Below are positions 7,704 to 15,299 of a stretch of 42,876 bases of DNA, piece after piece. Position numbers and translations under genes: made by a program. Source of the stretch: Succinatimonas hippei YIT 12066. Its GTDB lineage: Bacteria > Pseudomonadota > Gammaproteobacteria > Enterobacterales > Succinivibrionaceae. Numbering within the stretch: position 1 is the first letter of the stretch; each line of letters opens with the position of its first letter. Below the pieces are notes generated by a model. The model was not told the origin of the DNA. It worked only from the letters and a program-made list of their open reading frames with translations, and ran no database searches. The DNA lies in assembly GCF_000188195.1 (NCBI RefSeq), contig NZ_GL830951.1:1-42876 (forward strand), written 5' to 3'.

Positions 7704-7738
7704 TTTCTGCAAAGATATTCTTTGCAGAAAGATTTTCT
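7704..7738 (+). terminator. Strong hairpin, probable terminator
   Basis: TTTCTGCAAAGA at 7704-7715 pairs perfectly with TCTTTGCAGAAA at 7719-7730 across a three-base loop. The plus strand continues GATTTTCT. It would terminate the small ORF at 7571. It also faces the end of the minus-strand LysR gene (stop at 7787), but no clear T-run exists in that direction. Confidence 0.6.
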
Positions 7739-7786
7739 ATTATTGGGAGATCTTTAAGTCAAAGAGAAACTTTTAAGCAAGAAAGA

Positions 7787-8677
7787 TTACTCCTTATTTA
7801 GAACACGTCTAAGATTCTCAATAAATTTTGTAGCGGCTTTGCTTGGTGTTCTTTGCTCTTTCCATACTAAAAAACCAGAAGCTTCAAGAGCGGGTTTTAG
7901 CGGTATGAATTTCATTTGCGAATTTTGTTTTAAGTTTACGCAGTCTTTAAGACATACCATGTCGGCAAGATTGGCTTCAGCTAGCATATAAGCGTTTTGC
8001 GGCAGATTATAAGTACAAACTATATTAAGTTTTGAAGTGGGGGCATTAAGCCAGGAACGAAATTCTTCGTTTCTTAGTGATTGGCTAGAAAACAGCAGCG
8101 GAACTTTTTTTAAATCGTCCGTAGTAACACATTCTTTATCATATAAGGGACTTTCAGGACGTACGAGTACACCCCAGGAATTTTTAAGCGGCAGCGTCAG
8201 GTATGAGTATTCGTTAAGTCCGATTTCACTTGCTGAGATCATGACGCCGAAATCACAAACTTCGGTTTTAAGAAGATAACGCACAGTATCATCATTGCAG
8301 CTTACTATGTTGAATTTTAGTTTTGGATATTTTTGTTTTAACTCCGTCAGATTGTGGGCCAAAAAATTCAGTACCGGTGATTCGCCCATAGCTATGCTGA
8401 TAGTGCCGCTTACTTCATCGTTTTCTGCGCCGATCTCGGCTTTGGTGTTGTTGAATAATTCCAAGATCATTAAAGCTCTGCGGTAAAACAATTCTCCTGC
8501 ATCAGTAAGCGTGATACGACGGCTGCCGCGTTCGAAGAGTTTTTTCCCAAGCTCATCTTCAAGCTCTTTAAATTGCCGGGATAAAGTAGGTTGGGTAATG
8601 TGTAAAGCTTCAGCAGCTGCAGTGACGCTTTTAGTTTCAGCGACGGCAATAAAATAGCGTAATACCCTGATATCCAT
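7787..8677 (-). CDS. LysR-family transcriptional regulator
   Basis: The protein has 296 residues, the usual LysR length. The N-terminal winged helix (MDIRVLRYFIAVAETKSVTA, then HITQPTLSRQFKELEDELG) is typical, and a periplasmic-binding-protein-like effector domain follows from about residue 90. The gene is divergent from the exported hydrolase gene, with 153 bp between the starts. This is the classic arrangement of a LysR regulator controlling its neighbour and often itself. The likely targets are the hydrolase and possibly the MFS exporter after it. The effector cannot be deduced. Confidence 0.93.
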   Translation of the reverse strand: MDIRVLRYFIAVAETKSVTAAAEALHITQPTLSRQFKELEDELGKKLFERGSRRITLTDAGELFYRRALMILELFNNTKAEIGAENDEVSGTISIAMGESPVLNFLAHNLTELKQKYPKLKFNIVSCNDDTVRYLLKTEVCDFGVMISASEIGLNEYSYLTLPLKNSWGVLVRPESPLYDKECVTTDDLKKVPLLFSSQSLRNEEFRSWLNAPTSKLNIVCTYNLPQNAYMLAEANLADMVCLKDCVNLKQNSQMKFIPLKPALEASGFLVWKEQRTPSKAATKFIENLRRVLNKE

Positions 8678-8830
8678 AATATTTTATCCTTAAGAACAAA
8701 ATTCTAAAGCATGCTTTGTAGGCATGAAATTACATAAAAAGATAGTATTTGATTATAGATTAACACTAATTCATACTTAAATCACATAAAGAACTTCAAT
8801 TATTCATCAAAAGCATGGAAGGAGATAAGT

Positions 8831-9859
8831 ATGAAAAAGATTATTAAGGTCTTGGTATTAAGCTCAGCTTTATCTTTAGCATTAGGCGTATCAGCTGCCG
8901 AAGACCCTGATAACTTTTATAAAAGTGATGTAGTTTATTTACAAAAGGTAAGTTTTAATAACTTGTTCCAAATGAAGGTTGGGGCAAATCTTTATCTGCC
9001 TAAAGATTACAAACAGGGAGTTAAATATCCTGCAGTGATTATCGGTCATCCGATGGGTGCGGTTAAAGAGCAGGGATCAAACCTTTATGCACAAAAACTT
9101 GCCGAAAAAGGCTTTGTTACCTTGGCAATTGATTTAAGTTTCTGGGGTGATTCTGAAGGTCAGCCGCGCAATGCCGTATTGCCTGATGTTTATGCCGAGG
9201 ATTTTTCGGCTGCCGTTGACTTTTTAGGCAGCTCGGATTTTGTTGATCGCGATAAAATCGGTGTTTTAGGTATTTGCGGTTCAGGATCTTTTGCAATTTC
9301 TGCAGCTAAGATCGATCCTCGTATCAAGGCCGTAGCGACCGCTAGTATGTACAACATGGGCAATGCCGTACGCCACGGACTTAACAATTCATTTACCAAA
9401 GAACAAAGAGATGAACTGTTAGCACAGGCTGCAGAGCAAAGATATGTCGAATTTGCAGGCGGCAAGCCTTTGTATACTTCAGGCACACCGCATGAAATTA
9501 ATGACAAGTCATCTGATATTGAAAAAGAATTTTACAGCTTCTATCGCACCGAGCGCGGTGAATTTACTCCTGAAGGTGTAGATGAGAGTACTACCACTCA
9601 TCCGACATTAACCTCGCACGTTAAGTTCATAAACTTCTATCCCTTTGAAGATATTGAGACAATTTCTCCGCGTCCGATGCTCTTTATCACCAGTGATAAC
9701 GCTCATTCAAAAGAGTTCAGTGAAGACGCTTATAAGAAAGCAGGCGAGCCTAAGGAGCTTTATATCGTCAAGGGAGCAAATCACGTTGATTTGTATGATG
9801 ATACCTCCAAGATCCCTTTTGATAAGATAGCCGATTTCTTTAATAAGGCTTTTAATTAA
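8831..9859 (+). CDS. Exported alpha/beta hydrolase (dienelactone hydrolase-like)
   Basis: The 342-residue protein begins with a signal peptide (MKKIIKVLVLSSALSLALGVSAA), so it is probably periplasmic. The alpha/beta-hydrolase body shows PAVIIGHPMGAVKEQ, FVTLAIDLSFWGDSEG and a nucleophile elbow GICGSG in which cysteine 149 occupies the usual serine position, as in dienelactone hydrolases. PMLFITSDNAHS and GANHVDLYDD near the C-terminus probably supply the acid and histidine. The substrate is unknown, probably an ester or lactone. GGAAGGAGATAAGT precedes the ATG. Divergence from a LysR gene suggests inducible expression. Confidence 0.87.
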   Translation: MKKIIKVLVLSSALSLALGVSAAEDPDNFYKSDVVYLQKVSFNNLFQMKVGANLYLPKDYKQGVKYPAVIIGHPMGAVKEQGSNLYAQKLAEKGFVTLAIDLSFWGDSEGQPRNAVLPDVYAEDFSAAVDFLGSSDFVDRDKIGVLGICGSGSFAISAAKIDPRIKAVATASMYNMGNAVRHGLNNSFTKEQRDELLAQAAEQRYVEFAGGKPLYTSGTPHEINDKSSDIEKEFYSFYRTERGEFTPEGVDESTTTHPTLTSHVKFINFYPFEDIETISPRPMLFITSDNAHSKEFSEDAYKKAGEPKELYIVKGANHVDLYDDTSKIPFDKIADFFNKAFN

Positions 9860-9887
9860 TTTTTGATTTTCTTTAATCGCTAAAAAT

Positions 9888-9914
9888 AAGGTCGGAGCGA
9901 TCCGGCCTTTTTCT
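9888..9914 (+). terminator. Terminator after the hydrolase gene
   Basis: AAGGTCGGA (9888-9896) pairs with TCCGGCCTT (9901-9909) around a GCGA tetraloop with one T-G pair. TTTTTC overlaps and follows the stem. It separates the hydrolase from the MFS gene, which begins 20 bp later. Confidence 0.8.
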
Positions 9915-9933
9915 GTTCTAAAAAAGTTAAAAA

Positions 9934-11148
9934 ATGCAGACAATTATTAAAAGTTCACCGCAAAACGCGTTAAGCCCGGTACTTATTACTTTATGTTTGG
10001 GCGTAACCTGTCTTATAGCTTCAGAATTTATTCCCGTAAGCTTGTTGTCGCTTATTGCTGAAGATTTGGAGATTTCTAAAGGAACAGCAGGACAAACGGT
10101 AACTGCCGTAGGCGTGGTTTCGTTTTTCTCAAGCTTGTTTTTATCTTCACTTTTTAAAAATTGGGATCGAAGAACCTTACTGCTGTTGTTGGCTGTAATT
10201 TTAGTTGTGTCTAATTTAATTATTGCGTTTTCCTTTAATGCGATAAGTTTGTTCACGGGGCGGGCGCTTTTGGGAATTAGCGTAGGAGGTTTTTGGTCAT
10301 TATCAAACGCACTGGTGCAAAGACTAATCGTACCTGAAAAATTGGCTCAAGGATTTAGCACAATGCTTTCAGGTGTTTCGATAGCGACGATTATCGCCCT
10401 GCCGTGTGCCAGTTGTTTGTCCCTTTACATTTCTTGGCGAACTATCTTTGTTTTGACGGCAATCGTAAGTACTTTTACTTTTATAGCTTTGCTTGTGACT
10501 TTGCCTTCATTACCTCCAAAACAAGGTACGGGGATGAAAGTCCTAAAGGAGCTCATTACAACTAAAATTGTATTTTTCGGGCTCTTGGGTACGTTTTTAA
10601 GTTATATGGGCTACCACGTAATTTTTACTTATATAAGACTGTTTTTTGAAGAAAAACTACATCTTGCAGATGAGTTTTTAACTTTTGCTATGCTGTTTTA
10701 CGCAGGATTAAATATTGCAGGAACAATAGCGGCAGGAAAATTATTTTCCCGATCTTTTAAACGCTTTTTCCGCTTGCTGCCGCTTTTCATGCTCGTATGC
10801 GTCATGTCGATGCTGCTTCTTAATAACTCGTTATTGATGGCACTTCCTTTGTTTTCCTTTGCTTTTGGGTTCGGTCTTATTCCTGTTGCCTGGTCTTTGT
10901 GGGCAATTTACGTCATTCCGGATAAAACGGAAAGTGCAGGAGGACTCTCGGTTGCAGTAACTCAGCTTGCAGTGGCTTTGGCGGCACTTATCGGCGGCAG
11001 GGTGTATGATTCCTTTAATCTTGATTATATTTTGTATGTGGCGCTTGCAATTGAAACAGCATTATTTTGCATTGTCGGTAAGTGTCTTAAAAAAGAAAGA
11101 ACAACCGTAACTTGTGAATATAACAAAACAAGCGAATCATTAAGCTAA
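9934..11148 (+). CDS. MFS exporter, DHA1 (AraJ/NepI-like)
   Basis: The 404-residue protein has about 12 membrane segments. The first helix carries LGVTCLIASEFIPVSLL, as in the sugar- and nucleoside-efflux branch of the DHA1 family. FTGRALLGISVGGFWSLSNALVQRL is the helix 4/5 region typical of NepI/AraJ-like proteins. These are proton-coupled inner-membrane exporters of small molecules; the substrate here is unknown. It follows the LysR-linked hydrolase but behind a terminator, so it may have its own promoter. The start has no strong Shine-Dalgarno sequence. Confidence 0.87.
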   Translation: MQTIIKSSPQNALSPVLITLCLGVTCLIASEFIPVSLLSLIAEDLEISKGTAGQTVTAVGVVSFFSSLFLSSLFKNWDRRTLLLLLAVILVVSNLIIAFSFNAISLFTGRALLGISVGGFWSLSNALVQRLIVPEKLAQGFSTMLSGVSIATIIALPCASCLSLYISWRTIFVLTAIVSTFTFIALLVTLPSLPPKQGTGMKVLKELITTKIVFFGLLGTFLSYMGYHVIFTYIRLFFEEKLHLADEFLTFAMLFYAGLNIAGTIAAGKLFSRSFKRFFRLLPLFMLVCVMSMLLLNNSLLMALPLFSFAFGFGLIPVAWSLWAIYVIPDKTESAGGLSVAVTQLAVALAALIGGRVYDSFNLDYILYVALAIETALFCIVGKCLKKERTTVTCEYNKTSESLS

Positions 11149-11239
11149 ATCCTAGTAAAATTCACAATTAGTTGGTGTAGCCCTGAGTTTGCGGATAGTA
11201 AAATCAGGGTATGCTTTTGTTGAAATGTTTTAATCGGTA

Positions 11240-11971
11240 TTGTTATCAAAAGTGCGCTTACATTTTTTAATTTCATTATGTTCACTGTCGCTATCCTGTT
11301 TTGCAATGCTAGGCGGTGCAGCACAGGCAATGGATTCATTTAATGCAGCCAAAAAGATTTTGCCTTCAATTTATAAGCAATTGGATGAACCCAAAAGCGT
11401 TTATTGCGGATGCGATCTTAATATAACGCGCAATCGCTTTTCAGTTGATCTAAAGTCCTGCGGCTATGCCGTACGTAAACAGCCTAAACGAGCTGCCCGC
11501 GTGGAAATTGAGCATATTATGCCCGCATGGGAATTTGGACATCAATTAAAATGCTGGCAGCAGGGCGGGCGCAAAAATTGCTCTAAAAACAGTAAAGAAT
11601 TTAAGGAAATGGAAGGCGATCTGCACAATCTTTTTCCGTCGGTAGGAGAGGTTAACGGTGATCGATCCAATTATCGCTTTCAATTGTGGAACGGTAAGCC
11701 TTACCAATACGGCAAGTGCGAAATGTTGGTTGATTTTAAAGGTCGGCGGGCACAACCGCCTGAAAGATCGCGCGGCTTAATTGCCAGAGCTTATCTTTAT
11801 ATGGTTTCGCATTATGAGGGTTTGACTCTGGCAAGACAGCAAAGGCAGCTGTTTGAAGCGTGGAATAAAATGTATCCGCCAAGTGAGAATGAATGTCTGC
11901 GCAACGAACTGATTAAAAAGAAGCAAGGGAACGATAATCCTTTTGTAACCGAGAAATGTGTAAGCAAATAA
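11240..11971 (+). CDS. endA: Endonuclease I, periplasmic DNase
   Basis: This is a member of the EndA/Dns nuclease family, non-specific periplasmic DNases that cut double-stranded DNA and use a His-Cys/beta-beta-alpha-metal site. Key motifs are [12 protein letters not shown] (catalytic His about 92), [22 protein letters not shown] and paired cysteines (CGCD, KSCGY, LKCW, KNCSK). An N-terminal hydrophobic stretch ending AAQA forms the signal peptide. The start is uncertain: the TTG at 11240 gives a 30-residue signal peptide, and a GTG at 11252 would also work; neither has a clear ribosome binding site. A hairpin overlaps the stop codon. Confidence 0.92.
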   Translation: MLSKVRLHFLISLCSLSLSCFAMLGGAAQAMDSFNAAKKILPSIYKQLDEPKSVYCGCDLNITRNRFSVDLKSCGYAVRKQPKRAARVEIEHIMPAWEFGHQLKCWQQGGRKNCSKNSKEFKEMEGDLHNLFPSVGEVNGDRSNYRFQLWNGKPYQYGKCEMLVDFKGRRAQPPERSRGLIARAYLYMVSHYEGLTLARQQRQLFEAWNKMYPPSENECLRNELIKKKQGNDNPFVTEKCVSK

Positions 11972-12000
11972 GCGTTGTTACTTATTTGCTTACAGTATTG
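11960..12000 (+). terminator. Terminator of endA
   Basis: GTAAGCAAATAAG (11960-11972, including the stop codon) pairs perfectly with CTTATTTGCTTAC (11981-11993) over an eight-base loop. A moderately T-rich tail, AGTATTGTTTTG, follows. It lies between the convergent endA and nrdB genes and may act on both. Confidence 0.7.
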
Positions 12001-12026
12001 TTTTGTCGGTATATCAAGGTTTTGGA

Positions 12027-13007
12027 TTAAGCACCTTTGCCCCAAACGTCTGACCAGTCGCCTGACAAAGCGCCTTTGGCATAGTCCACCACACGATTTT
12101 CAAAGAAGTTCGTGTGGGTGACTCCGAGCATGGCATCCACCCACGGCAGTGGGTTTTTCTTTTCGTTGAATATTGCTTTCATTCCCATTGCCGATAATCG
12201 GCGGTCGGCAATAAAGCGGATATATTTTTTTACATCTTCTTTTGCAAGCTTTTGCATCTGGTTTACGCCAAAAGCCAGATCGATAAAGCTGTCTTCAAGT
12301 TCTACCATTTTTTCTGCAATAGAGTAAATGGTAGACTTTAAATCATCATTCCACAGCTGAGGATTTTGTTCTATATATTCACGAAAAAGCTTAATCATGG
12401 ACTCTGTGTGCAAGGTTTCATCATTGATGGACCAGGCTATGATCTGTCCCATGCCGCGCATGGTTCCGTTGCGGGTAAAATTTAACAGCATGACGAAGCT
12501 TGAAAAAAGCTGCATTCCTTCGGTAAAAGCGGAAAAAGCCGCCATTTTAGCAGCGATGTTTTCGTTTTGATTAAGTCTTAAGCCGTGAAAAAACTCATGT
12601 TTGGCCGCCATAGCTTCATATTGCAAAAACTCGTTGTATATAGCATCCGGCATGCCGATGGTTTCAATTAAATGAGAATAGGCGGCGATATGTACGGCCT
12701 CTCTTGCGGCAAAGCTTGAGAGCATCATCCTTATTTCAGGCTGCGGAAAAGCGGGAAGATAGGTATGAACATAGGCGGAGCTGACATCAATGTCGCCTTG
12801 GGTGAAAAAGCGGAATACCTTAGTCAGAAAGTCGCGTTCATTATCGTTAAGACGCATTTTCCAGTCTTTGACGTCTTCAACCATCGGAACTTCGGTCCAC
12901 AGCCAATGCATTTGTTCGCTTTGCATGAATGCTTCGTAAGCCCAAGGATAAACGAATGGTTTGTAATAGTCACGGCTTTGCGTTAAAAGATTGCGTTTTT
13001 CTGTCAT
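12027..13007 (-). CDS. nrdB: Class I ribonucleotide reductase, small subunit
   Basis: The beta subunit supplies the radical for ribonucleotide reduction. Diiron ligands and the radical tyrosine can be placed: D72 (GDIDV), E103 and H106 (REAVH), Y110, then the glutamate in AFTEGMQ and E/H in NDETLH. The 31-residue spacing from D72 to E103 equals that in E. coli NrdB (D84-E115), and Y110 sits where Y122 does. At 326 residues it is shorter than the E. coli protein (376). The ATG at 13007 is chosen over a TTG at 13028 because GAAGGTTAA, the nrdA end, forms its ribosome binding site. It starts four bases after the nrdA stop, so translation is probably coupled. Confidence 0.93.
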   Translation of the reverse strand: MTEKRNLLTQSRDYYKPFVYPWAYEAFMQSEQMHWLWTEVPMVEDVKDWKMRLNDNERDFLTKVFRFFTQGDIDVSSAYVHTYLPAFPQPEIRMMLSSFAAREAVHIAAYSHLIETIGMPDAIYNEFLQYEAMAAKHEFFHGLRLNQNENIAAKMAAFSAFTEGMQLFSSFVMLLNFTRNGTMRGMGQIIAWSINDETLHTESMIKLFREYIEQNPQLWNDDLKSTIYSIAEKMVELEDSFIDLAFGVNQMQKLAKEDVKKYIRFIADRRLSAMGMKAIFNEKKNPLPWVDAMLGVTHTNFFENRVVDYAKGALSGDWSDVWGKGA

Positions 13008-13011
13008 GTTT

Positions 13012-14787
13012 TTAACCTTCACAGGCAAGGCAGGTGTTATCGTTAAGCAAAGACTGCATATTGATATCGTCTTCGATTTTTTGTCTTTTGATGCTGATCC
13101 CGATGCGATCGGCTTTACGCAGTTTATCGCTGCGGCAATAGTAAAGAGATTTAAGTCCCTTTTTCCATGCTAGATAGTGGCAGGCATGCAAATACTTTAT
13201 TGACACGTCAGCAGGGAAGAACAGATTGACTGATTGCCCCTGATCGATAAATTGCTGTCTGTCGGCGGCAAGATCGATGATAAAGCGTTGATCTATTTCC
13301 TGTGCGGTTTTGAATACGTCGCGGATTTGCTGCGGCAGGATATCAAGGTGCTGTACACTGCCGTCATGCGCAATGATATCCGTCCAAATTTCTTCGGTAT
13401 CAAGATTAAGCTCTTTAAGCGCTTGCTGTAGGTGGCGATTTTTCGTGATATAGGCACCTGAAAGCGTATCTTGACGGTAAACATTGGCTCGACGCGGTTC
13501 AATTGACGGTGAGGTATTGCCGACAATTAAGCTTGAAGAGGCATTCGGGGCTATCGCCATCCAATGCGAGAAGCGACGCATTACTCCGGCATCGGACGCA
13601 TCTGGACAAGGTCCTCTTAATGCGCACAGCCGTTTATCAGCAAGCTCACAACATTGTCTTATATGTGAAAAAATTTGTTTGTTGATGCTTTTGGCGATAA
13701 CGCTTTCAAAGGGGATCCCCTTCTTTTGTAAATAAGAGTGAAATCCCAATGCGCCGAGGCCTACCGATCTTTCTTTGAATGCTGACAATTTGGCTCTTTT
13801 AATAGAATTGGGCGCATGTTCAATAAAGTATTGCAGTACATTATCCAAAAACTCCATGACATCGTCTATAAATTGAGAATCATGGCGCCACTCGTCAAAA
13901 TACTCAAGGTTTAAAGAGCTGAGGCAGCAAACGGCGGTGCGCTGCTCATTTGTCGGTAAAAATATTTCCGTACATAAATTAGAGCCGTTGATATGCAGAT
14001 TTTTTGTTTTAAGCCAATGTGGAAGAGCTTTTTCTGCAGTGTCGGTAAATATTAGATAGGGTTCGCCGGTTTGCATGCGCAATTCTAAAATTCTTTGCCA
14101 CAGATCGCGTGCACTTACGGTTTCAATAATTTTTTTGCTGTGCGGGTCGATAAGCTGCCAAGAGTCATCCGCATTGTCATCCTGCATGCATTTTGTAATT
14201 TTTTGCATGAAAGCGTCGGAAATATTGATTCCGTGGTGCAGGTTTAACGTGCGCATGTTTTGATCGCCCGTCGGTTTACGCATTTCGATAAAAGGAATGA
14301 TGTCAGGATGAGAAATGTCTAAAAAAGCGGCATAAGATCCGCGACGGGTTGTTCCCTGACGGTAAGCAAGACATGCCGCGTCGTAAATTTTAAGATGGGG
14401 CATGACGCCTACGCTTTTTTCGTCGGCGCTGCGGATCCCTAAATGAATACCGATGCCTCCGCCTAACATTGAAAGGCGGTTTACTTCAGATAAGGTTTCA
14501 ATAAGTCCGTCTGCACTGTCTTCCATATATGAAAGAAAGCAGCTTACCGGCAATCCTTGCGAAGTTCGTCCAAAAGAGAGTATTGGCGTAGAAAAACTCA
14601 GCCAATGACGGGACGCGTAATCATAAATTCTTTGAGCATGTTCTTTATCAGAACCGAAAGTTTCGGACACAAAAGCAAAACGCTCTTGAGGGGACTTTTC
14701 TTCAGGTCGCATATAACTTTCTTTAAGACGCGTAATTCCCAGGTCATCAAATAAATTATCTTTGGTTAAATCTATTTTTAAGGACAT
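13012..14787 (-). CDS. nrdA: Class I ribonucleotide reductase, large subunit without ATP-cone
   Basis: The catalytic alpha subunit reduces ribonucleoside diphosphates. Visible active-site residues are C83 (LPVSCFLS), N270/C272/E274 (GSNLCTE), the second redox cysteine at about 287-288 (AVCCLSS), the tyrosine pair in SLYYCRS, and a C-terminal shuttle pair (TCLACEG, C586/C589). At 591 residues it is about 170 shorter than E. coli NrdA. It starts essentially at the catalytic barrel and lacks the roughly 100-residue N-terminal ATP-cone. Overall-activity inhibition by dATP through that domain should therefore be absent. AGGAAAAAAAG precedes the ATG. It forms an operon with nrdB. Confidence 0.93.
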   Translation of the reverse strand: MSLKIDLTKDNLFDDLGITRLKESYMRPEEKSPQERFAFVSETFGSDKEHAQRIYDYASRHWLSFSTPILSFGRTSQGLPVSCFLSYMEDSADGLIETLSEVNRLSMLGGGIGIHLGIRSADEKSVGVMPHLKIYDAACLAYRQGTTRRGSYAAFLDISHPDIIPFIEMRKPTGDQNMRTLNLHHGINISDAFMQKITKCMQDDNADDSWQLIDPHSKKIIETVSARDLWQRILELRMQTGEPYLIFTDTAEKALPHWLKTKNLHINGSNLCTEIFLPTNEQRTAVCCLSSLNLEYFDEWRHDSQFIDDVMEFLDNVLQYFIEHAPNSIKRAKLSAFKERSVGLGALGFHSYLQKKGIPFESVIAKSINKQIFSHIRQCCELADKRLCALRGPCPDASDAGVMRRFSHWMAIAPNASSSLIVGNTSPSIEPRRANVYRQDTLSGAYITKNRHLQQALKELNLDTEEIWTDIIAHDGSVQHLDILPQQIRDVFKTAQEIDQRFIIDLAADRQQFIDQGQSVNLFFPADVSIKYLHACHYLAWKKGLKSLYYCRSDKLRKADRIGISIKRQKIEDDINMQSLLNDNTCLACEG

Positions 14788-14994
14788 CTTTTTTTCCTAA
14801 ATCCGCATTGAGCGCTAAAGGATACAACAGCATGTGATTATTTGCCTAGGAAGGTTTTGATTAAAAACAAGCAAATAATAATTTTTATCTAAAGAGATCA
14901 GTGGCAAAAACCACGTTCTTCAGTCGGAGATCTCCACGGAAATAAAACCGGTTGTTAAGTCGGCGTTTTTTGCTGCTCAATATATTGCCAGATA

Positions 14995-15257
14995 GTGGAT
15001 ATGGGAGTCCCGCTGCAGGAGAAAGCGAAAAAAAACGGCGACCGTAAAGCATTTCCTCATGCAAATGGACTAATGAAAAAGTTGATTTAGGCGTATTGGA
15101 ACATTTGTCTTTAAAAAGCAAATTGTTTCCTTGTTTGCATAATCATTTGTTTGTTTTTGCAAAAAACGGCTTTACTCAAGGTTGCAAAGAAAAAGCAAAA
15201 AAGATGGGAAATGTGTCTTTAGTGACATTTTCTGAAATGGCAGAAGCGTTTGACTGA
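14995..15257 (+). pseudogene. Remnant of a DUF234-type AAA ATPase (C-terminal end)
   Basis: Two plus-strand frames encode pieces of one C-terminal domain. Bases 14995-15057 read VDMGVPLQEKAKKNGDRKAF. Bases 15060-15257 begin CKWTNEKVDLGVLEHL, continue with HLFVFAKNGFTQGCKEKA and GNVSLVTF, and end at TGA. The order matches the conserved end of DUF234/archaeal-type ATPases: an ID...KAxxGECKW nuclease-like motif, then a FSKSGFT-like block. The GE before CKW is missing and a frameshift lies at about 15057-15060. The AAA domain is absent. It is therefore a decayed fragment, possibly marking a past mobile-element event. No gene otherwise occupies 14,788-15,299. Confidence 0.6.
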
Positions 15258-15286
15258 AAATTTCTCTTCCGATTAAGGAAGAGAAA
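15257..15286 (-). terminator. Terminator of the pst-pho cluster
   Basis: TTTCTCTTCC (15261-15270) and GGAAGAGAAA (15277-15286) form a perfect 10-bp stem around a six-base loop. On the minus strand the stem is followed by TTTTC. It lies 14 bp beyond the phoR stop codon. Confidence 0.75.
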
Positions 15287-15299
15287 TATAAATCTACGG

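Noticed and set aside
11181-11209. Terminator of the MFS gene before endA
   Set aside because: CCCTGA/TCAGGG is only a 6-bp stem with a 17-base loop and a poor T-tail, too weak to annotate.
14885-15121. Minus-strand 78-residue open frame
   Set aside because: It is a shadow of the plus-strand DUF234 remnant, which carries recognisable family motifs; the minus frame has none and no ribosome binding site.
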